From positions 1 to 64,000 of the forward strand of contig JANXUF010000078.1 of NCBI GenBank assembly GCA_025356335.1: a stretch of 64,000 nucleotides of DNA, read 5' to 3'. The position numbers were made by a program, and so were the translations under genes. This document shows, in pieces, positions 1 to 8,698 of this stretch (position 1 is the first letter of the stretch; each line of letters starts with the position of its first letter). The notes beneath the pieces are model-generated. The model did not search any database, was not told the origin of the DNA, and was given only the letters and a program-made list of their open reading frames with translations. This DNA comes from Actinomycetes bacterium (GTDB lineage Bacteria > Actinomycetota > Acidimicrobiia > Acidimicrobiales > Ilumatobacteraceae).

Positions 1-1
1 G

Positions 2-592
2 CGACGATCCGCCGCAGTGGCAGCAGCAGTCGGGTTCATCGGTCTCGCCGTAACAGCATCCGGGTCATTAGGGACGAGTAGTGGAGCGTTGCTTGCGCTG
101 CTGGCCGCAGCGTCGATAACCACAGGGACGTTGCTCGCCCGCCGCGTCGGCACCATCGACGTCGTCGTCGTCAGCGGGTGGCACTTCCTCATCGGTGGGA
201 TCGGACTCGCAGCATTCGCCTCGATCCGCGAAGGCACGCCCAACATTGATTGGACCCCGCGATTTGTCGCGGTCCTCGCGTTCCTTGCGCTCGTCGGCAC
301 CGCCGGCGCCTTCCTCATGTGGTTCGAGGAGGTCAGACGGGCCCCCCTCGGTGCCGTTGCCATGTGGACCTTCCTCGTTCCACTTTTCGGGCTCACCTTC
401 AGTGCCATCCTCTTGAGCGAGTACCCCGACGGTCGTGAGGTCGCAGGGATCGTGCTCGTACTCGCCGGGCTCGGAGGAGGACTCGGATGGTCAGCGCACC
501 GTCGGACCGCCACGCCAACCTCTGCACCACTTCACGACTCCACCGACCACCAGACAACCACGTCGCCTGGTGCTTCCAGAACGATGACGTAA
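2..592 (+). CDS. EamA/DMT-family transporter, C-terminal part (5' end outside the window)
   Basis: The reading frame is already open at base 2 and runs to TAA at 590-592, so the true start lies upstream. The visible 196 or so residues hold about five hydrophobic segments with the small-residue-rich pattern of the EamA (DMT) half-domain, including a GTAGAFLMWF segment and a final LAGLGGGLGW helix. A hydrophilic Thr/Ser/His-rich tail follows. The family moves small metabolites or drugs across the inner membrane; the substrate cannot be read here. It is probably the last gene before the accessory region, although the exact left edge of that region is not visible. The in-frame GTG at 17 is unlikely to be the real start because it would begin inside the domain. 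Confidence 0.75.
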   Translation, partial: RRSAAVAAAVGFIGLAVTASGSLGTSSGALLALLAAASITTGTLLARRVGTIDVVVVSGWHFLIGGIGLAAFASIREGTPNIDWTPRFVAVLAFLALVGTAGAFLMWFEEVRRAPLGAVAMWTFLVPLFGLTFSAILLSEYPDGREVAGIVLVLAGLGGGLGWSAHRRTATPTSAPLHDSTDHQTTTSPGASRTMT

Positions 593-1140
593 CCGCACTC
601 GACGAGGACCGCACCTCGTCGACGCGTCCCTGCATGTACCGCTGCACGTCCCGCTGATCATCTGCTCGATCGCCGCCACGAGTTGTCCAGGTTTCTCAAC
701 ACGCTGCGAGCGCCGTGTCCCGATCGGCGAATTTCCTCCCTGCCCGCTGACCGAACCGTTACACCGGCTCTACCTCCCGACATTGGTTCCGTCGTGGAAC
801 CTGCCACCGCCAACACTGCCCTGCAAGGCGCTCGCCGAGGTGCCTCTTGCCATTTTGTCTGGTCATGCCGTTCGCTCTTGACTGACGGCGGGGGGCCGCG
901 GGCCGCTGGGTGCGAGCGTGTCGACCGCGCTACGGATCTCCGTCAGGAGATCTACATGATCTGAACTCGGACCGTTCGCGCCGGGCTGCACGCGCGGATG
1001 CGGGAGTTCCCGTCGGCTGGCTGACATGATCTGTGCTGACCCGGTTCGCGCCCGAACTCATCGGGCGGATACGCGACGACTCCGAGGCCGGGAACGCCAG
1101 CGATGCGGAAAGGCGCCGCACGACCTGAGTGGCTTGACGG
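593..1140. other. gene-poor stretch with an imperfect 70-bp-period repeat
   Basis: No reading frame here looks like a protein. The one pattern seen is a diverged direct repeat: ACATGATCTG followed by a GTTCGCGCC block occurs at 954-1000 and again at 1024-1070, 70 bp apart. The stretch separates the transporter gene from the first remnant of the decayed element, so the lost left end and integrase of element A may have been here. Confidence 0.4.
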
Positions 1141-1417
1141 TCGCCGATGCTGTCACGACTCGGGATGACCCAGCTGCCGATCGACGCTCGTTCGAGCAGC
1201 GAGAACGACCGTGACACCGCCAACATTCGCAGCTGGTACCGCCAGCCGCGACTCCACCGTCAACCCAACGCCGTCATTCGTGAACAAGACCACCCCGGGC
1301 ACGTGGCTCGCAGACGCCGTCTCGGGTATGTGGGCCGATGCCGTCCGAGGGCGAGCATCGTCCGTCGAAGACCTGGTTGCCGCCGGCCGACCTGCACAGG
1401 CCACTTGGCTGAGGTGA
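1141..1417 (+). pseudogene. frameshifted fragment of a DUF3800-like gene (copy of the 11.8-kb gene)
   Basis: The frame from 1147 reads MLSRLGMTQLPIDARSSSEN and continues through NIRSWYRQPRLHRQP, which is almost identical to the C-terminal half of the gene at 11800-12369. Near 1262 one extra base shifts the match to the frame that reads SFVNKTTPGTWLADAVSGMW and ends WLR-stop at 1417, matching SFVNKNTPSTWLADAVSGMW ... WLA-stop. The DNA similarity runs about 40 bp past the stop (GCGAAAAATGCGTCGGCCCC in both). The first half of the gene is lost or unrecognisable. It marks the left arm of element A. Confidence 0.85.
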
Positions 1418-1460
1418 CAGCACACTGCATCAGCCGAAAAATGCGTCGGCCCCGTTCAGG

Positions 1461-2350
1461 TGGCGGCAGATCCGTCGGCATCGGACCGTCGCCGTACCGG
1501 CGAGACTGCCGCCGATGACAGGGTGGCCGCCGATCGGCTGAGCGATGATCACCGTTGACGGTCCGACCCCAAGCTGCTGGGCCGCGCTCTACTCGGGGTT
1601 GTCCAGGATGGGAGATGACGCGCTGGAAGCGCGAGCTGGTTGCTGTCGGAATCCGTCGGCCGGCGTCACCCTCGACATCCAAGCAGAGGCCAACGAGGGA
1701 CCTTGCAGACGGAGCTGCGAAACAACCCCCGCCAAGTATCAGATAATCAGGCCGCTGAACAGATGCGCCGTGTGGCGCGTTCGTTGACGTGGTTCGGAGT
1801 GTCGTTCTGCGCCGCGCGTTATGAGTCGTTTCCGGAGCAGTCACGCGACCCCCGGGGGCGCTTCATTGTGCTGGCCCCCGGATGCCGTGCGAACGGGAGA
1901 CTTCGCCGGACCGTACGTCGTGAGGCAGGATTCGACTGCCGCACCCGGGACCACCGACGTGGCGAAAAGCCAATTGACGCGCTGACAAAGCGTGAATCAC
2001 CGTCAAATCAGGCAATCTCACGAGCATCCCGCTGACCGAGTCGGGCACGTTCGAACGGACACCGGCTCCCGAATTCGGCGATAGCCGATGGTCAATGCAC
2101 CAATCTTCTCCACGCGGCGCAGACGAGCGCTCCACACGTGTCCGAAGCACCGGCGGTCGGGGAGGATCACTCACGTCTCGATGCGAAAGCAGGTTTTCGG
2201 CAACCTGCCGACAAGGCACAGCGCTGCCCAACGAAGGTGGCAAACGCGGCGATACGGCGCGCCATAGTGCGCTCCGCCCGCGCGATATATGTCGGCTACC
2301 TTGGGGTCGCAGGACTTGTCCGAAACCAGTTCAGCAGAAGGGGCGATTCC
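1461..2350. other. gene-poor stretch in element A
   Basis: Long frames exist on both strands but none has a convincing start, composition or motif. On the minus strand near 1560-1600 a short stretch reads AAQQLGVGPSTV, like a helix-turn-helix, but an in-frame stop precedes it. At most this is a trace of a dead gene. Nothing else is recognisable. Confidence 0.35.
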
Positions 2351-3058
2351 GTGAACTCTCAGACTCAATTCCGTGGTGCTGCACTCGCCTTCACTATCGC
2401 GGCCATCCTCGCAAGCTGCTCGTCGAGCGCAGCGAAGACCTCGGTGACGGTGAAAGCCCCGACGACATCGACGGCAGTGAGCGGCACCGAGCCGTCGCCA
2501 TCGACCACGCCTGCAACGACCACGGTCGCATCGGCGCCCCCAGCGGCCGGCTCCACGGTGACGTCAGTGGCACCGACGCTCGTTGAGTCCACGTCGCCGC
2601 CGCCAACCAGCACCGTGTCGGGATCGTCGACCAACACATTCAAGGTGGCCGTCAGCGGAGCGGTCACCGGACAGCTGCAACCGGACGGAACAGGATTCAT
2701 CACCTGTTACGGCGATGGCGCAGCGAAGGACCCCGGTTTCGAGGCTGGCTTCAGCAGCACGCTGTCCGGCAAGGTGTACACGCTCGGGTTGCGCTTTGGC
2801 GCCTTCAGCACAGCGCCCGTCGCATTCCCTCCCAGCAAGCCGTTCGCCAACGGTCAGACCGTGACCGTTCAGTTCAGCGCAGACGCTGACCCGACAACGA
2901 AATGGGTCATGGCCCAGGGTTTCGGCTCGGGCACCATCACCCTCGCCGGCGGAAACGGCCAGCCGGTCACCGGATCGATCGACGGCGACCTCGCCAAAAT
3001 CTCCTCAGGGCAAAACGTCCACATCACCGCCACCTTCGCCTGCACACCCGCCTCGTAG
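2351..3058 (+). CDS. secreted lipoprotein of unknown function
   Basis: The GTG at 2351 is chosen because AGAAGGGG lies about 8 bases upstream and the protein then opens with a short signal peptide ending in a lipobox (LASC, Cys near residue 20). A Ser/Thr/Pro-rich spacer of about 90 residues follows. The last 140 residues form a small domain with two cysteines (near TCYGDG and FACTPAS) and alternating strand-like stretches; no family is recognised. The product of 235 residues would be lipid-anchored on the outside of the cell. It lies in the cargo of element A but looks intact and could still be expressed. A longer frame upstream exists but has no signal sequence. Confidence 0.7.
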   Translation: MNSQTQFRGAALAFTIAAILASCSSSAAKTSVTVKAPTTSTAVSGTEPSPSTTPATTTVASAPPAAGSTVTSVAPTLVESTSPPPTSTVSGSSTNTFKVAVSGAVTGQLQPDGTGFITCYGDGAAKDPGFEAGFSSTLSGKVYTLGLRFGAFSTAPVAFPPSKPFANGQTVTVQFSADADPTTKWVMAQGFGSGTITLAGGNGQPVTGSIDGDLAKISSGQNVHITATFACTPAS

Positions 3059-3110
3059 TCGATCCAGGCATGACAGAGCCGCGTACCGGGATCGGCGACC
3101 GAGATCAGCG

Positions 3111-3311
3111 ATGAACCGTCGACCGCCCGTACCCCCGCGGTCTGAGATCGACTTGTTCGAGCGAGCAACGACAATCGACGATGCGCTCGCCGAGATCGGC
3201 ACATGGGCGTCGTCTCTGCCTGGTGATTTCGCCGTCGACGCATCCGACCGCGACGACGCCATCACCGAGGTGACGATCAACGGAGTGCTGATCTCGTCGG
3301 GCCTCCGATAG
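3111..3311 (+). CDS. small hypothetical protein
   Basis: This is a 66-residue frame starting ATG, 52 bp after the lipoprotein gene. It contains an acidic, helix-like middle (RATTIDDALAEIGTWASSL) and ends with an ITEVTINGVLISSGLR strand. No family is recognised and no clear ribosome-binding site is seen. It may be a real small gene or the start of a decayed one, since the following 220 bp carry only broken frames. Confidence 0.3.
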   Translation: MNRRPPVPPRSEIDLFERATTIDDALAEIGTWASSLPGDFAVDASDRDDAITEVTINGVLISSGLR

Positions 3312-3596
3312 TCTGCGACGCTGCTGCTCGACGGACGCGAGCACAGGGTCCTCGTTCGTAGTTATCGGTTCGATGTCCGCACGGACGGCGCGCTTGTCTG
3401 GCGACACGATTTCCACGCTGGCCACGAGGACGAGACGAACATGACCTGTCCGCAGCACGAGCATGTCATGAACAGCCGCGTCGAGCGAAGAATCCCGACG
3501 CGACTGCAAACGCTCGAGACAATCAGGACAAAGCTCGTCGAGACCAACCAGCACCAAGCCGCCGCCAACTGGACAGTTCGAACCACGTCGACACGG

Positions 3597-3920
3597 ATAC
3601 GCCGGTACCGTCGTTCGGGGTTCTGCCTCCGGCGGAGATCTTCCTGAGAACGACGATGTCGGGAGGTGGCGCCAGAACTCGTAGACCGCCCGCATCCACG
3701 AGCGTCTTGCAGGTTGTGGGGTCGAAGGTGACAGGTCGTCACGGCCGGGCCCGGTCGTTGAGCCAATCGTGTTCGAGTCCGTGCCGCTCGCCGACGGCGG
3801 CGACGGCACCTCCGAGTTCGTCGTCGAGTTCGTAGATGGTGTCGACATCGGTTGTCGAGGCGCGCACACCGCGGTAGGCGACATAGGCGCCGCCGACCAC
3901 GATGATGCTGCGAGTCAAAC
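3597..3920 (-). pseudogene. remnant of a DUF6036/AbiEii-like nucleotidyltransferase gene
   Basis: Read on the minus strand from about 3918, the frame gives SIIVVGGAYVAYRGV, then STTDVDTIYELDDELGGAVA and GLEHDWLND. This is the usual GG-x-A / R-x-T-x-DVD / dWLND pattern of nucleotidyltransferases of the AbiEii or DUF6036 kind. A TGA stops the frame at 3739, but the same frame continues beyond it with LVDAGGLRVLAPPPDIVVLRKISAGGR, the part that normally follows, so one nonsense change broke the gene. No intact start is visible upstream. Such proteins are often toxins or parts of abortive-infection modules; a partner gene is not recognisable here. Confidence 0.6.
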
Positions 3921-3939
3921 CGCGTCGCGCTCGCGACTC

Positions 3940-4570
3940 ACTTCGCGAGTTCGGAACTCGAGGTCGAAGTCGTGTCACGACTCGCGCAGACGGACAGCCC
4001 CGGTCGCAGGACTCGATGCCCTGGTCGAACCACGCGTCTTCGTGCAAGACGGCTTCAACATCGCCATGTGGACCTACTTCGAACCTGTGCCGGCCCGAGT
4101 CGTCCCGCCGACTGGGTACGCGCAGGCGCTCGAGCGTCTTCATGTCGGCCTGCACAAGATCGATCTCGCCGTGCCGCACGTCATGGATCGAGTATCGGCG
4201 ATGCGACGAGACGTTGCGAGCCGTGATTTTCCGTCCCGATCTCGCTGATACAGACCGGGCGCTTCTCGCCGACATTTTGCGCGATCTGAGTTGGTCGATG
4301 GTCGACCAAAGGACCCCCGAGCAGCTGCTGCACGGTGAGCAGTACCCGTGGAACATCCTCGACACCGAGAACGGACTGCTCTTCATCGACTTCGAGAACA
4401 CCCGCTCGTGGGCCTGTCGCGTACGACCTTGCATGGGTACCCGAAGCGGTCAGCGGGCCTTACCGGGTATCGACCGAGATCTGTTCGACCACTGCCGGGG
4501 GGTCGTCCTGGCGATCATCGCAACGCATCGTTGGAGGCATGACGACCAGCACCCGAGCGGTAGGCGATCA
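3940..4570 (+). pseudogene. frameshifted aminoglycoside phosphotransferase (APH)-family gene
   Basis: Pieces of one APH/choline-kinase-like protein appear in all three forward frames: EPRVFVQDGFNIAMWTYFEP then GYAQALERLHVGLHKID (frame of 3769), then LLHGEQYPWNILDTENGLLF with IDFEN (frame of 3902, about 4330-4410), then GPVAYDLAWVPEAVSG (frame of 4335), and DLFDHCRGVVLAIIATHRW back in the second frame. HGEQYPWNIL is the Brenner-type catalytic loop and FIDFE the metal-binding motif. At least three frameshifts make it non-functional. The family phosphorylates small molecules; the substrate is unknown. The 5' end overlaps the nucleotidyltransferase remnant on the other strand. Confidence 0.75.
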
Positions 4571-4870
4571 GGAGTGTGGCGTTCCTCGACGTCCTGCGCC
4601 ACGGTTCGCCGTGGCCGGCGCTCGACGGTGTCGTCTGGTGACGCCCATGGATTTCCCGTATAACCGGTATCAGGCATCCTCATGCTGGCGCTCTTTCCAT
4701 GGCACTTGACGAGCAGCGCCGGTTCGGGCTGTCGGCGACGTTGGCAAATATGCGCTGCTTGCTGCAGACACAGACGTTCCTCCCGGATCAGTACGCCGAG
4801 GCCCTCGAATCGTGGGCGTGGATCGGTCTCGACGGCAAGAATCCGGTCCTTTCGTCGTCGTTCGGCAGCT
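4571..4870. other. remnant stretch without a sound gene
   Basis: A 66-codon frame at 4699-4899 opens MALDEQRRFGLSATLANMRC and has protein-like composition. It runs past the stop of the convergent ATPase gene by 29 bp and has no recognised relative. It may be the tail of another dead gene. Nothing else is seen. Confidence 0.3.
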
Positions 4871-6142
4871 CTACGGTGCCAGGAGCGCGGCGGGGATGAC
4901 GGCGATCCCGTCGGGACGCCGGTACGCGTCGGATCCGGTGGTGATGATCGCCGAGTCGATCAGTTGCGGTCCGAGCTTGCCAGCCAGCCAGACGAGGTGC
5001 TTCACGTCGCCGTCGTCGATGCTCGCCGAGAGCTTCACCTCGACCGCCACGACCCGCGCGTCGCGTCGCTCGATGATGAAGTCGATCTCCCGGTCGCCAC
5101 CCCAGGTGCGCATGTGGTGGACCTTGGCCCCGTTCGCTTGGGCGAACACGCGCAGGTCGAGCGCGACGAGCGATTCGAACAGGGCGCCCAGCAGCGTGCC
5201 GTCACGGGGGATCGCCGGTCCGACGTCCGCTCCTTCCAACAGGGTGTCGGCGTTCGCCCCAAGGAGTGCCCCGGCGAGCGCTGGGTCGGCCAGGTGATGC
5301 TTCGACTTGTCATTGAGGCGGGTGAGGTGGCTGTGTGACGGGTTCCATGCTGGTACCGGGTCGAGGATCCAGATCCGCTCGAGCGTGTCGCGGTACGGGA
5401 TCGCCGTGGATTTCGACGTCGTCTCTTGGCGGTGCGTGGCGGCATCCCGGATCGTGTCGTACGACGCGGTTGTCGCCGTCGCCGCGGCATAGGCCGTCAT
5501 CCAACGGCGCAGGGCCATTGGGTTGCGGAGCTGGCGTCCGGCTTCCGGGAAGTCGCGGTCGATGATCAGCTGCAGGTACCCCTCGAGCATCTCGTGACGG
5601 ACACTGGCCGGGAGGCGCCGGATGCCGGGCAGCCCGCTCGCCAGGATCTCCTCGACGTACTGCTCGAGGGCCACGTCGGTCGCCCCGGCGATGGTGCGGT
5701 TCACCCCGGCAAGCATGGCCCCCAGGCTCACCGTTGGCGTACCGACTCCGCGTTCGGCAAGCGTGAGCGGCCGCATCCTGACAGTGGCGATGCGTGCCGC
5801 CCCGGAGTGTGTGGCCGGCGAGCTTGGTGAGGCCGAACCGGTGAGGAGGAACTGTCCCGGGGTCGGGTCGTCATCGACCGCGCGGCGTACGAGATCCCAT
5901 GACGCCGGGAACCGCTGCCATTCGTCGATGAGCACGGGGGTCGGGGCACCGACGAGCCGGTCGGGGTCGGCGCGGACGACATCGAGTGTCGCCTGCCGGT
6001 CAAGTTCGAACATCGTCGTCGCCCGCTCCCGTGCGGTGGAGGTCTTGCCCACGCCCTTAGGCCCGTCGAGGCTGACGGCCGGGAGGGCGGGCACGAGCAC
6101 GTCGAGTTGATCGTCGACAGTTCGTCGCACGTAGTTCGACAT
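4871..6142 (-). CDS. AAA_14/DUF4143-type ATP-binding protein
   Basis: The 423-residue protein has an N-terminal P-loop ATPase domain: Walker A GPKGVGKT at about residues 27-34, Walker B VLIDEW at 70-75 and the sensor-like FLLTGSA near 98. A C-terminal DUF4143 domain carries the nuclease-fold signature WGGDREIDFII ... VAVEVKL. Proteins with this layout are common, often linked to mobile or defence regions, and their role is mostly unknown. The ATG at 6142 (MSNYVRR) is preferred; a GTG at 6163 would add seven residues. The gene is intact although its neighbours are broken, and convergent to the phosphotransferase remnant. It belongs to the cargo of element A, which B lacks. Confidence 0.85.
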   Translation of the reverse strand: MSNYVRRTVDDQLDVLVPALPAVSLDGPKGVGKTSTARERATTMFELDRQATLDVVRADPDRLVGAPTPVLIDEWQRFPASWDLVRRAVDDDPTPGQFLLTGSASPSSPATHSGAARIATVRMRPLTLAERGVGTPTVSLGAMLAGVNRTIAGATDVALEQYVEEILASGLPGIRRLPASVRHEMLEGYLQLIIDRDFPEAGRQLRNPMALRRWMTAYAAATATTASYDTIRDAATHRQETTSKSTAIPYRDTLERIWILDPVPAWNPSHSHLTRLNDKSKHHLADPALAGALLGANADTLLEGADVGPAIPRDGTLLGALFESLVALDLRVFAQANGAKVHHMRTWGGDREIDFIIERRDARVVAVEVKLSASIDDGDVKHLVWLAGKLGPQLIDSAIITTGSDAYRRPDGIAVIPAALLAP

Positions 6143-6197
6143 GGAGGCAACAGTCCTGCTCACATTGCTCTACGCTACCATTTCACTGGTCTCTACA

Positions 6198-6289
6198 CTA
6201 CCGTTGCGCCAGATTGAGCTGGACGGTTACGCAGACCGATACCGGACCGTTTCGCGGGCCGGTACTGGACGGTTTCGCGCGCTGGGTCG
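6198..6289. repeat. four iteron-like repeats with a 23-bp period
   Basis: The motif GGAC(G/C)GTT(A/T)CGC begins at 6221, 6244 and 6267, exactly 23 bp apart. A weaker copy (CTACCGTTGCGC) lies one more period upstream at 6198. The array lies just before and inside the 3' end of the excisionase-relaxase chimera. Regular 2-turn spacing like this is typical of binding sites for a replication or regulatory protein. The matching spot in element B does not show it. Confidence 0.5.
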
Positions 6290-6742
6290 GTCGACGAAGT
6301 CCGCTGACGCACCTAACCTGGCGGCTGTGCAGCAGGACGACGTACCACCAGGCGACGACGGAACGGAGTCGAGTTCAGCGAGTCCCTCCCGACGCCCGCA
6401 ACCGGTGCCCGCTGCCTCGATCCCGACCTCCCACGTCGCGAGGTGCTGCTCCACCAGCGCCCTCGCCTGCGTCGCCGCGTAGAGCGCCTTCGGGAACCGT
6501 GCCAGCTCACGCTCGGCGTGCTCGATGCTCGACGTGATCCCGTAGCGCTGCTCGAGATCGGAACGACGGACTCGTAGCAGTCTTCCGACGCGAATCACCG
6601 GTAGGCCGGAACGACCGCCAGTCGCCAGGTACTCGTGCGCCAGCCTGTACGCCAACGTTCGCCCGATCCGCAGATGCCTTGCTGCTTCCTCCACCGTCAT
6701 GTACATCGACGCCGTGTCACACGACTCGCATCTCGACTTCAT
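6227..6742 (-). pseudogene. in-frame chimera of excisionase N-terminus and relaxase fragment
   Basis: Residues 1-64 are the excisionase of element B almost unchanged (MKSRCESCDTASMYMTVEEA, then the HTH_17/MerR-like fold ending VRRSDLE). The next 48 residues are a piece from the C-terminal third of the MobF relaxase (QRYGITSSIEHAERELARFP ... IEAAG). The switch falls on CTCGAG at 6551-6556, a hexamer found at both matching points in B (18729-18734 and 21569-21574), so 2840 bp were deleted between short repeats. After about 6400 the frame is unrelated sequence. The excisionase part keeps its start and GGAGG site and could still bind DNA. Confidence 0.85.
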
Positions 6743-7328
6743 CCTCGACTACCTCCGTTACTCACGCCTGCAAAAACTCGATTTCGTGACATCCCTCAAG
6801 AACCAACGGACGCGAGAAAGCCGAAATGGTGAAAACTTTTCCGACGTCTACTCTCAAATGACTGCGGAGTTCGCCGTGCGTTGCACCGCTCCGCCAAATT
6901 CGCCACCATCCACTTGCGCCGTTCGGAGCACACCAATACGAGAATCGGCTTCCCCTCGTCAGGTATGTCCCAGAAGCCGGGTGGCCCGGTTGGCCCGGTT
7001 GGGCAGTGCTGACAGTTGAATCGTCCACGTCCAACGCCTCCTCGGTAGCGGCTCGGCCACCGCGACAACGTCGGCGGTCTCAAACCCACAGAAGGGCACC
7101 ACTGGCTCCTGCCGTCACAAGGAGGTGACAGAAATTCGAACGCTCGTGTCGGCGGACAACCGAATCTGCCCATTGGCGGCCATCTCGACCTGCCCATCCA
7201 CGGCCAATTGGTCACGGATCGTGGCCGGCCCCAACCGTCAACTTGCTGCCGCCGCTTGTGGGTTCTCGATCAACGCTGCCAAGATCGATCAGGGCGGGCA
7301 TTCTGCGTTCTCAGACGGGAGGCGCTAC

Positions 7329-7886
7329 TTGGATTTGCTCGACGCACTCGAAGCAGCGACTCAGGAGTTCGGGCAACGCCTCGCGAAAGTGGACCAGGAC
7401 AGTTGGACGCATGGAACCCCCTGCGCCCATTGGGATGTTCACTACCTCACGGCCCACGTCGTCGGGGGCAACCGCTTCGCCGTGTTGATACTGGGCGGGA
7501 TGAACGCTTCGGACGCCATCGAAGAAGTCATGTCAGTGGGACAGCTCGGCGATGACGCTCTGACGGCGTGGGCAAACACCTCTTTGGCTCACTTCGATGC
7601 CTTTCGCGCCGCCTCGACGTTGGAGCGGCGGGTCGACCATCCCCTCTGTGAGCTCAGTGGGCGAGAATTCCTGGAGTTCAGGGTCTTCGACATAACGCTT
7701 CATGCCTGGGATCCTGCGCGTTCGATCGGAGCGGACGATCACCTCGACGCCAGCCTGGTCGATGTGGTGCTCGGCATCGTCGAGAGCGGCCCACCCGGTA
7801 TGGGCTTCGGCATCACGGCGCTCGGCGGCATGGACAACCCAGCGTCTCCCCAGGAGAGACTGCTCGACGTCACCGGCCGCCGCTGA
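7329..7886 (+). CDS. DinB/maleylpyruvate isomerase-like (TIGR03086-type) protein
   Basis: From residue L69 of the open frame the sequence matches the mycothiol-dependent MDMPI/DinB fold: LDLLDALEAATQEFGQRL, then a TPCAHWDVHYLTAHVVGG helix with the metal-binding-type His, and later EFRVFDITLHAWDPARSIG. TTG at 7329 is the best start. A longer frame from 7125 begins in the repeated non-coding DNA and is unlikely to be used. The 185-residue product is slightly short for the family. Such proteins bind a divalent metal, and some act with mycothiol. The gene lies alone inside the 898-bp segment that interrupts copy A, so it arrived separately or was lost from copy B. Confidence 0.7.
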   Translation: MDLLDALEAATQEFGQRLAKVDQDSWTHGTPCAHWDVHYLTAHVVGGNRFAVLILGGMNASDAIEEVMSVGQLGDDALTAWANTSLAHFDAFRAASTLERRVDHPLCELSGREFLEFRVFDITLHAWDPARSIGADDHLDASLVDVVLGIVESGPPGMGFGITALGGMDNPASPQERLLDVTGRR

Positions 7887-8414
7887 CCTGACCCTTGAGT
7901 TGCGCGGCCTCCGCCGCTCGAAGCGAGTGAGGAACGCTTCAGCGACGACCTCCTCGTCTATGGCCTGACCACCGCGCGTGCTATCGAACGCCAATGAACT
8001 CTTGGCCGCCCGTGGGCAGTTTCTGGTGGCCACCAACACGCTCGAAGAAAATTGGGCGAATCGGCCCCCGGCGCACGGAGGCGACTATCGACAGCGGAGC
8101 GTGATCGACGACGAGTTCCCGGCGCCGTCCGACGATGAGTTCACCGCTGCGCTCGGAGATGCCGCTCGCCGAATCCATCGACGGAGCAGTAGTCGTCGTC
8201 CTGCCGGTCTCAGCTGCTGACAAGCTCGCAGGTTCGCCGCCAGGCGAAACGTGCGCACGCTGCGTTGTCGACGTGCCGGCCGTAGATGGTGTGGCGGACT
8301 CGTCCCCTACTGAGCGCAGTTCGGCGCGTCGATCGATGGCTACTCAGACATCTGTGGGTACACCAGCGAACGAGCGCCACGGCTCCGTGCGATTTCCAGC
8401 GTGTTGCATCCACG

Positions 8415-8436
8415 CGCGGACCTGACGCGGACTTGG
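8415..8436 (+). repeat. arm-type integrase site, right end of element A
   Basis: Two 11-bp direct repeats, CGCGGACCTGA and CGCGGACTTGG, lie side by side 58 bp from the att core. The same pair is found next to the att core at both ends of element B. Confidence 0.55.
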
Positions 8437-8493
8437 CGTTCTTTCCCGCCTACCGGGGAGCGCCGTTAAAATGGGCTCTGACCTGGTACTTCT

Positions 8494-8540
8494 TGGAGCG
8501 GAAGACGGGATTCGAACCCGCGACCCTCACCTTGGCAAGG
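8494..8540 (-). repeat. att site: 3' end of tRNA-Gly
   Basis: These 47 bases are identical to 22611-22657, which is the CCA end, acceptor strand, T arm and anticodon 3' strand of the tRNA-Gly gene. Beyond 8540 the match ends and no 5' half follows, so this is an att scar and not a tRNA. It is the junction of elements A and C. Confidence 0.9.
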
Positions 8541-8698
8541 CCGTGGAACCCTTCCGCCCAGTCGGCTTGACTCCGCTGAGCAGCATCTTCTCCTCCGGCT
8601 TTTCCGCTGAACCCGCAGAGTCCGCCCAATTCCGGTGTGCATGGTTTAACGCCTTAAACCGCTACCGAACCGCAGCATCACCGTATAGCATCGCTGCT

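Larger units (their letters stand above)
6743..8493. repeat. conserved non-coding segment, copy A, split by an 898-bp insertion
   Basis: From the excisionase start to the att site this DNA closely matches 21761-22610 over most of its length, yet shared frames are short and differ between copies. The match is broken at 7147-8044 by extra DNA carrying a small gene. ACGCTCG stands at both ends of the extra DNA (7140-7146 and 8038-8044) and only once in copy B. The conserved parts likely hold the excisionase promoter and transfer or recombination sites. Confidence 0.75.
593..8540. mobile_element. element A: decayed integrative mobilizable element, sister of element B (left edge uncertain)
   Basis: Four parts match element B in the same order and orientation: a broken DUF3800-like gene (1141-1417, copy of 12094-12369), an excisionase-relaxase chimera (6227-6742), a long non-coding segment (6743-8493, copy of 21761-22610) and a tRNA 3'-end att site (8494-8540). 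The cargo between about 1.46 and 6.2 kb is unrelated to B. The integrase is missing and the left att was not found, so the left coordinate is only the first base after the transporter gene. Loss of most of the relaxase means the element cannot mobilise itself. Confidence 0.65.

Noticed and set aside
1260..1844. A 194-codon minus-strand frame in the gene-poor part of element A
   Set aside because: It runs antisense through the DUF3800-like pseudogene and shows no protein-like features apart from a short helix-turn-helix-like run that is out of frame.
3739..3741. TGA in the nucleotidyltransferase remnant as a recoded codon
   Set aside because: No selenocysteine-type element is visible, no clear start exists and the neighbouring gene is also broken, so plain decay is simpler.
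6743..7034. A shared minus-strand small protein in the conserved non-coding region (GKVFTI ... LVLEGCHE)
   Set aside because: The two copies agree only over about 40 codons and differ in frame upstream; the agreement reflects DNA conservation near the excisionase promoter.
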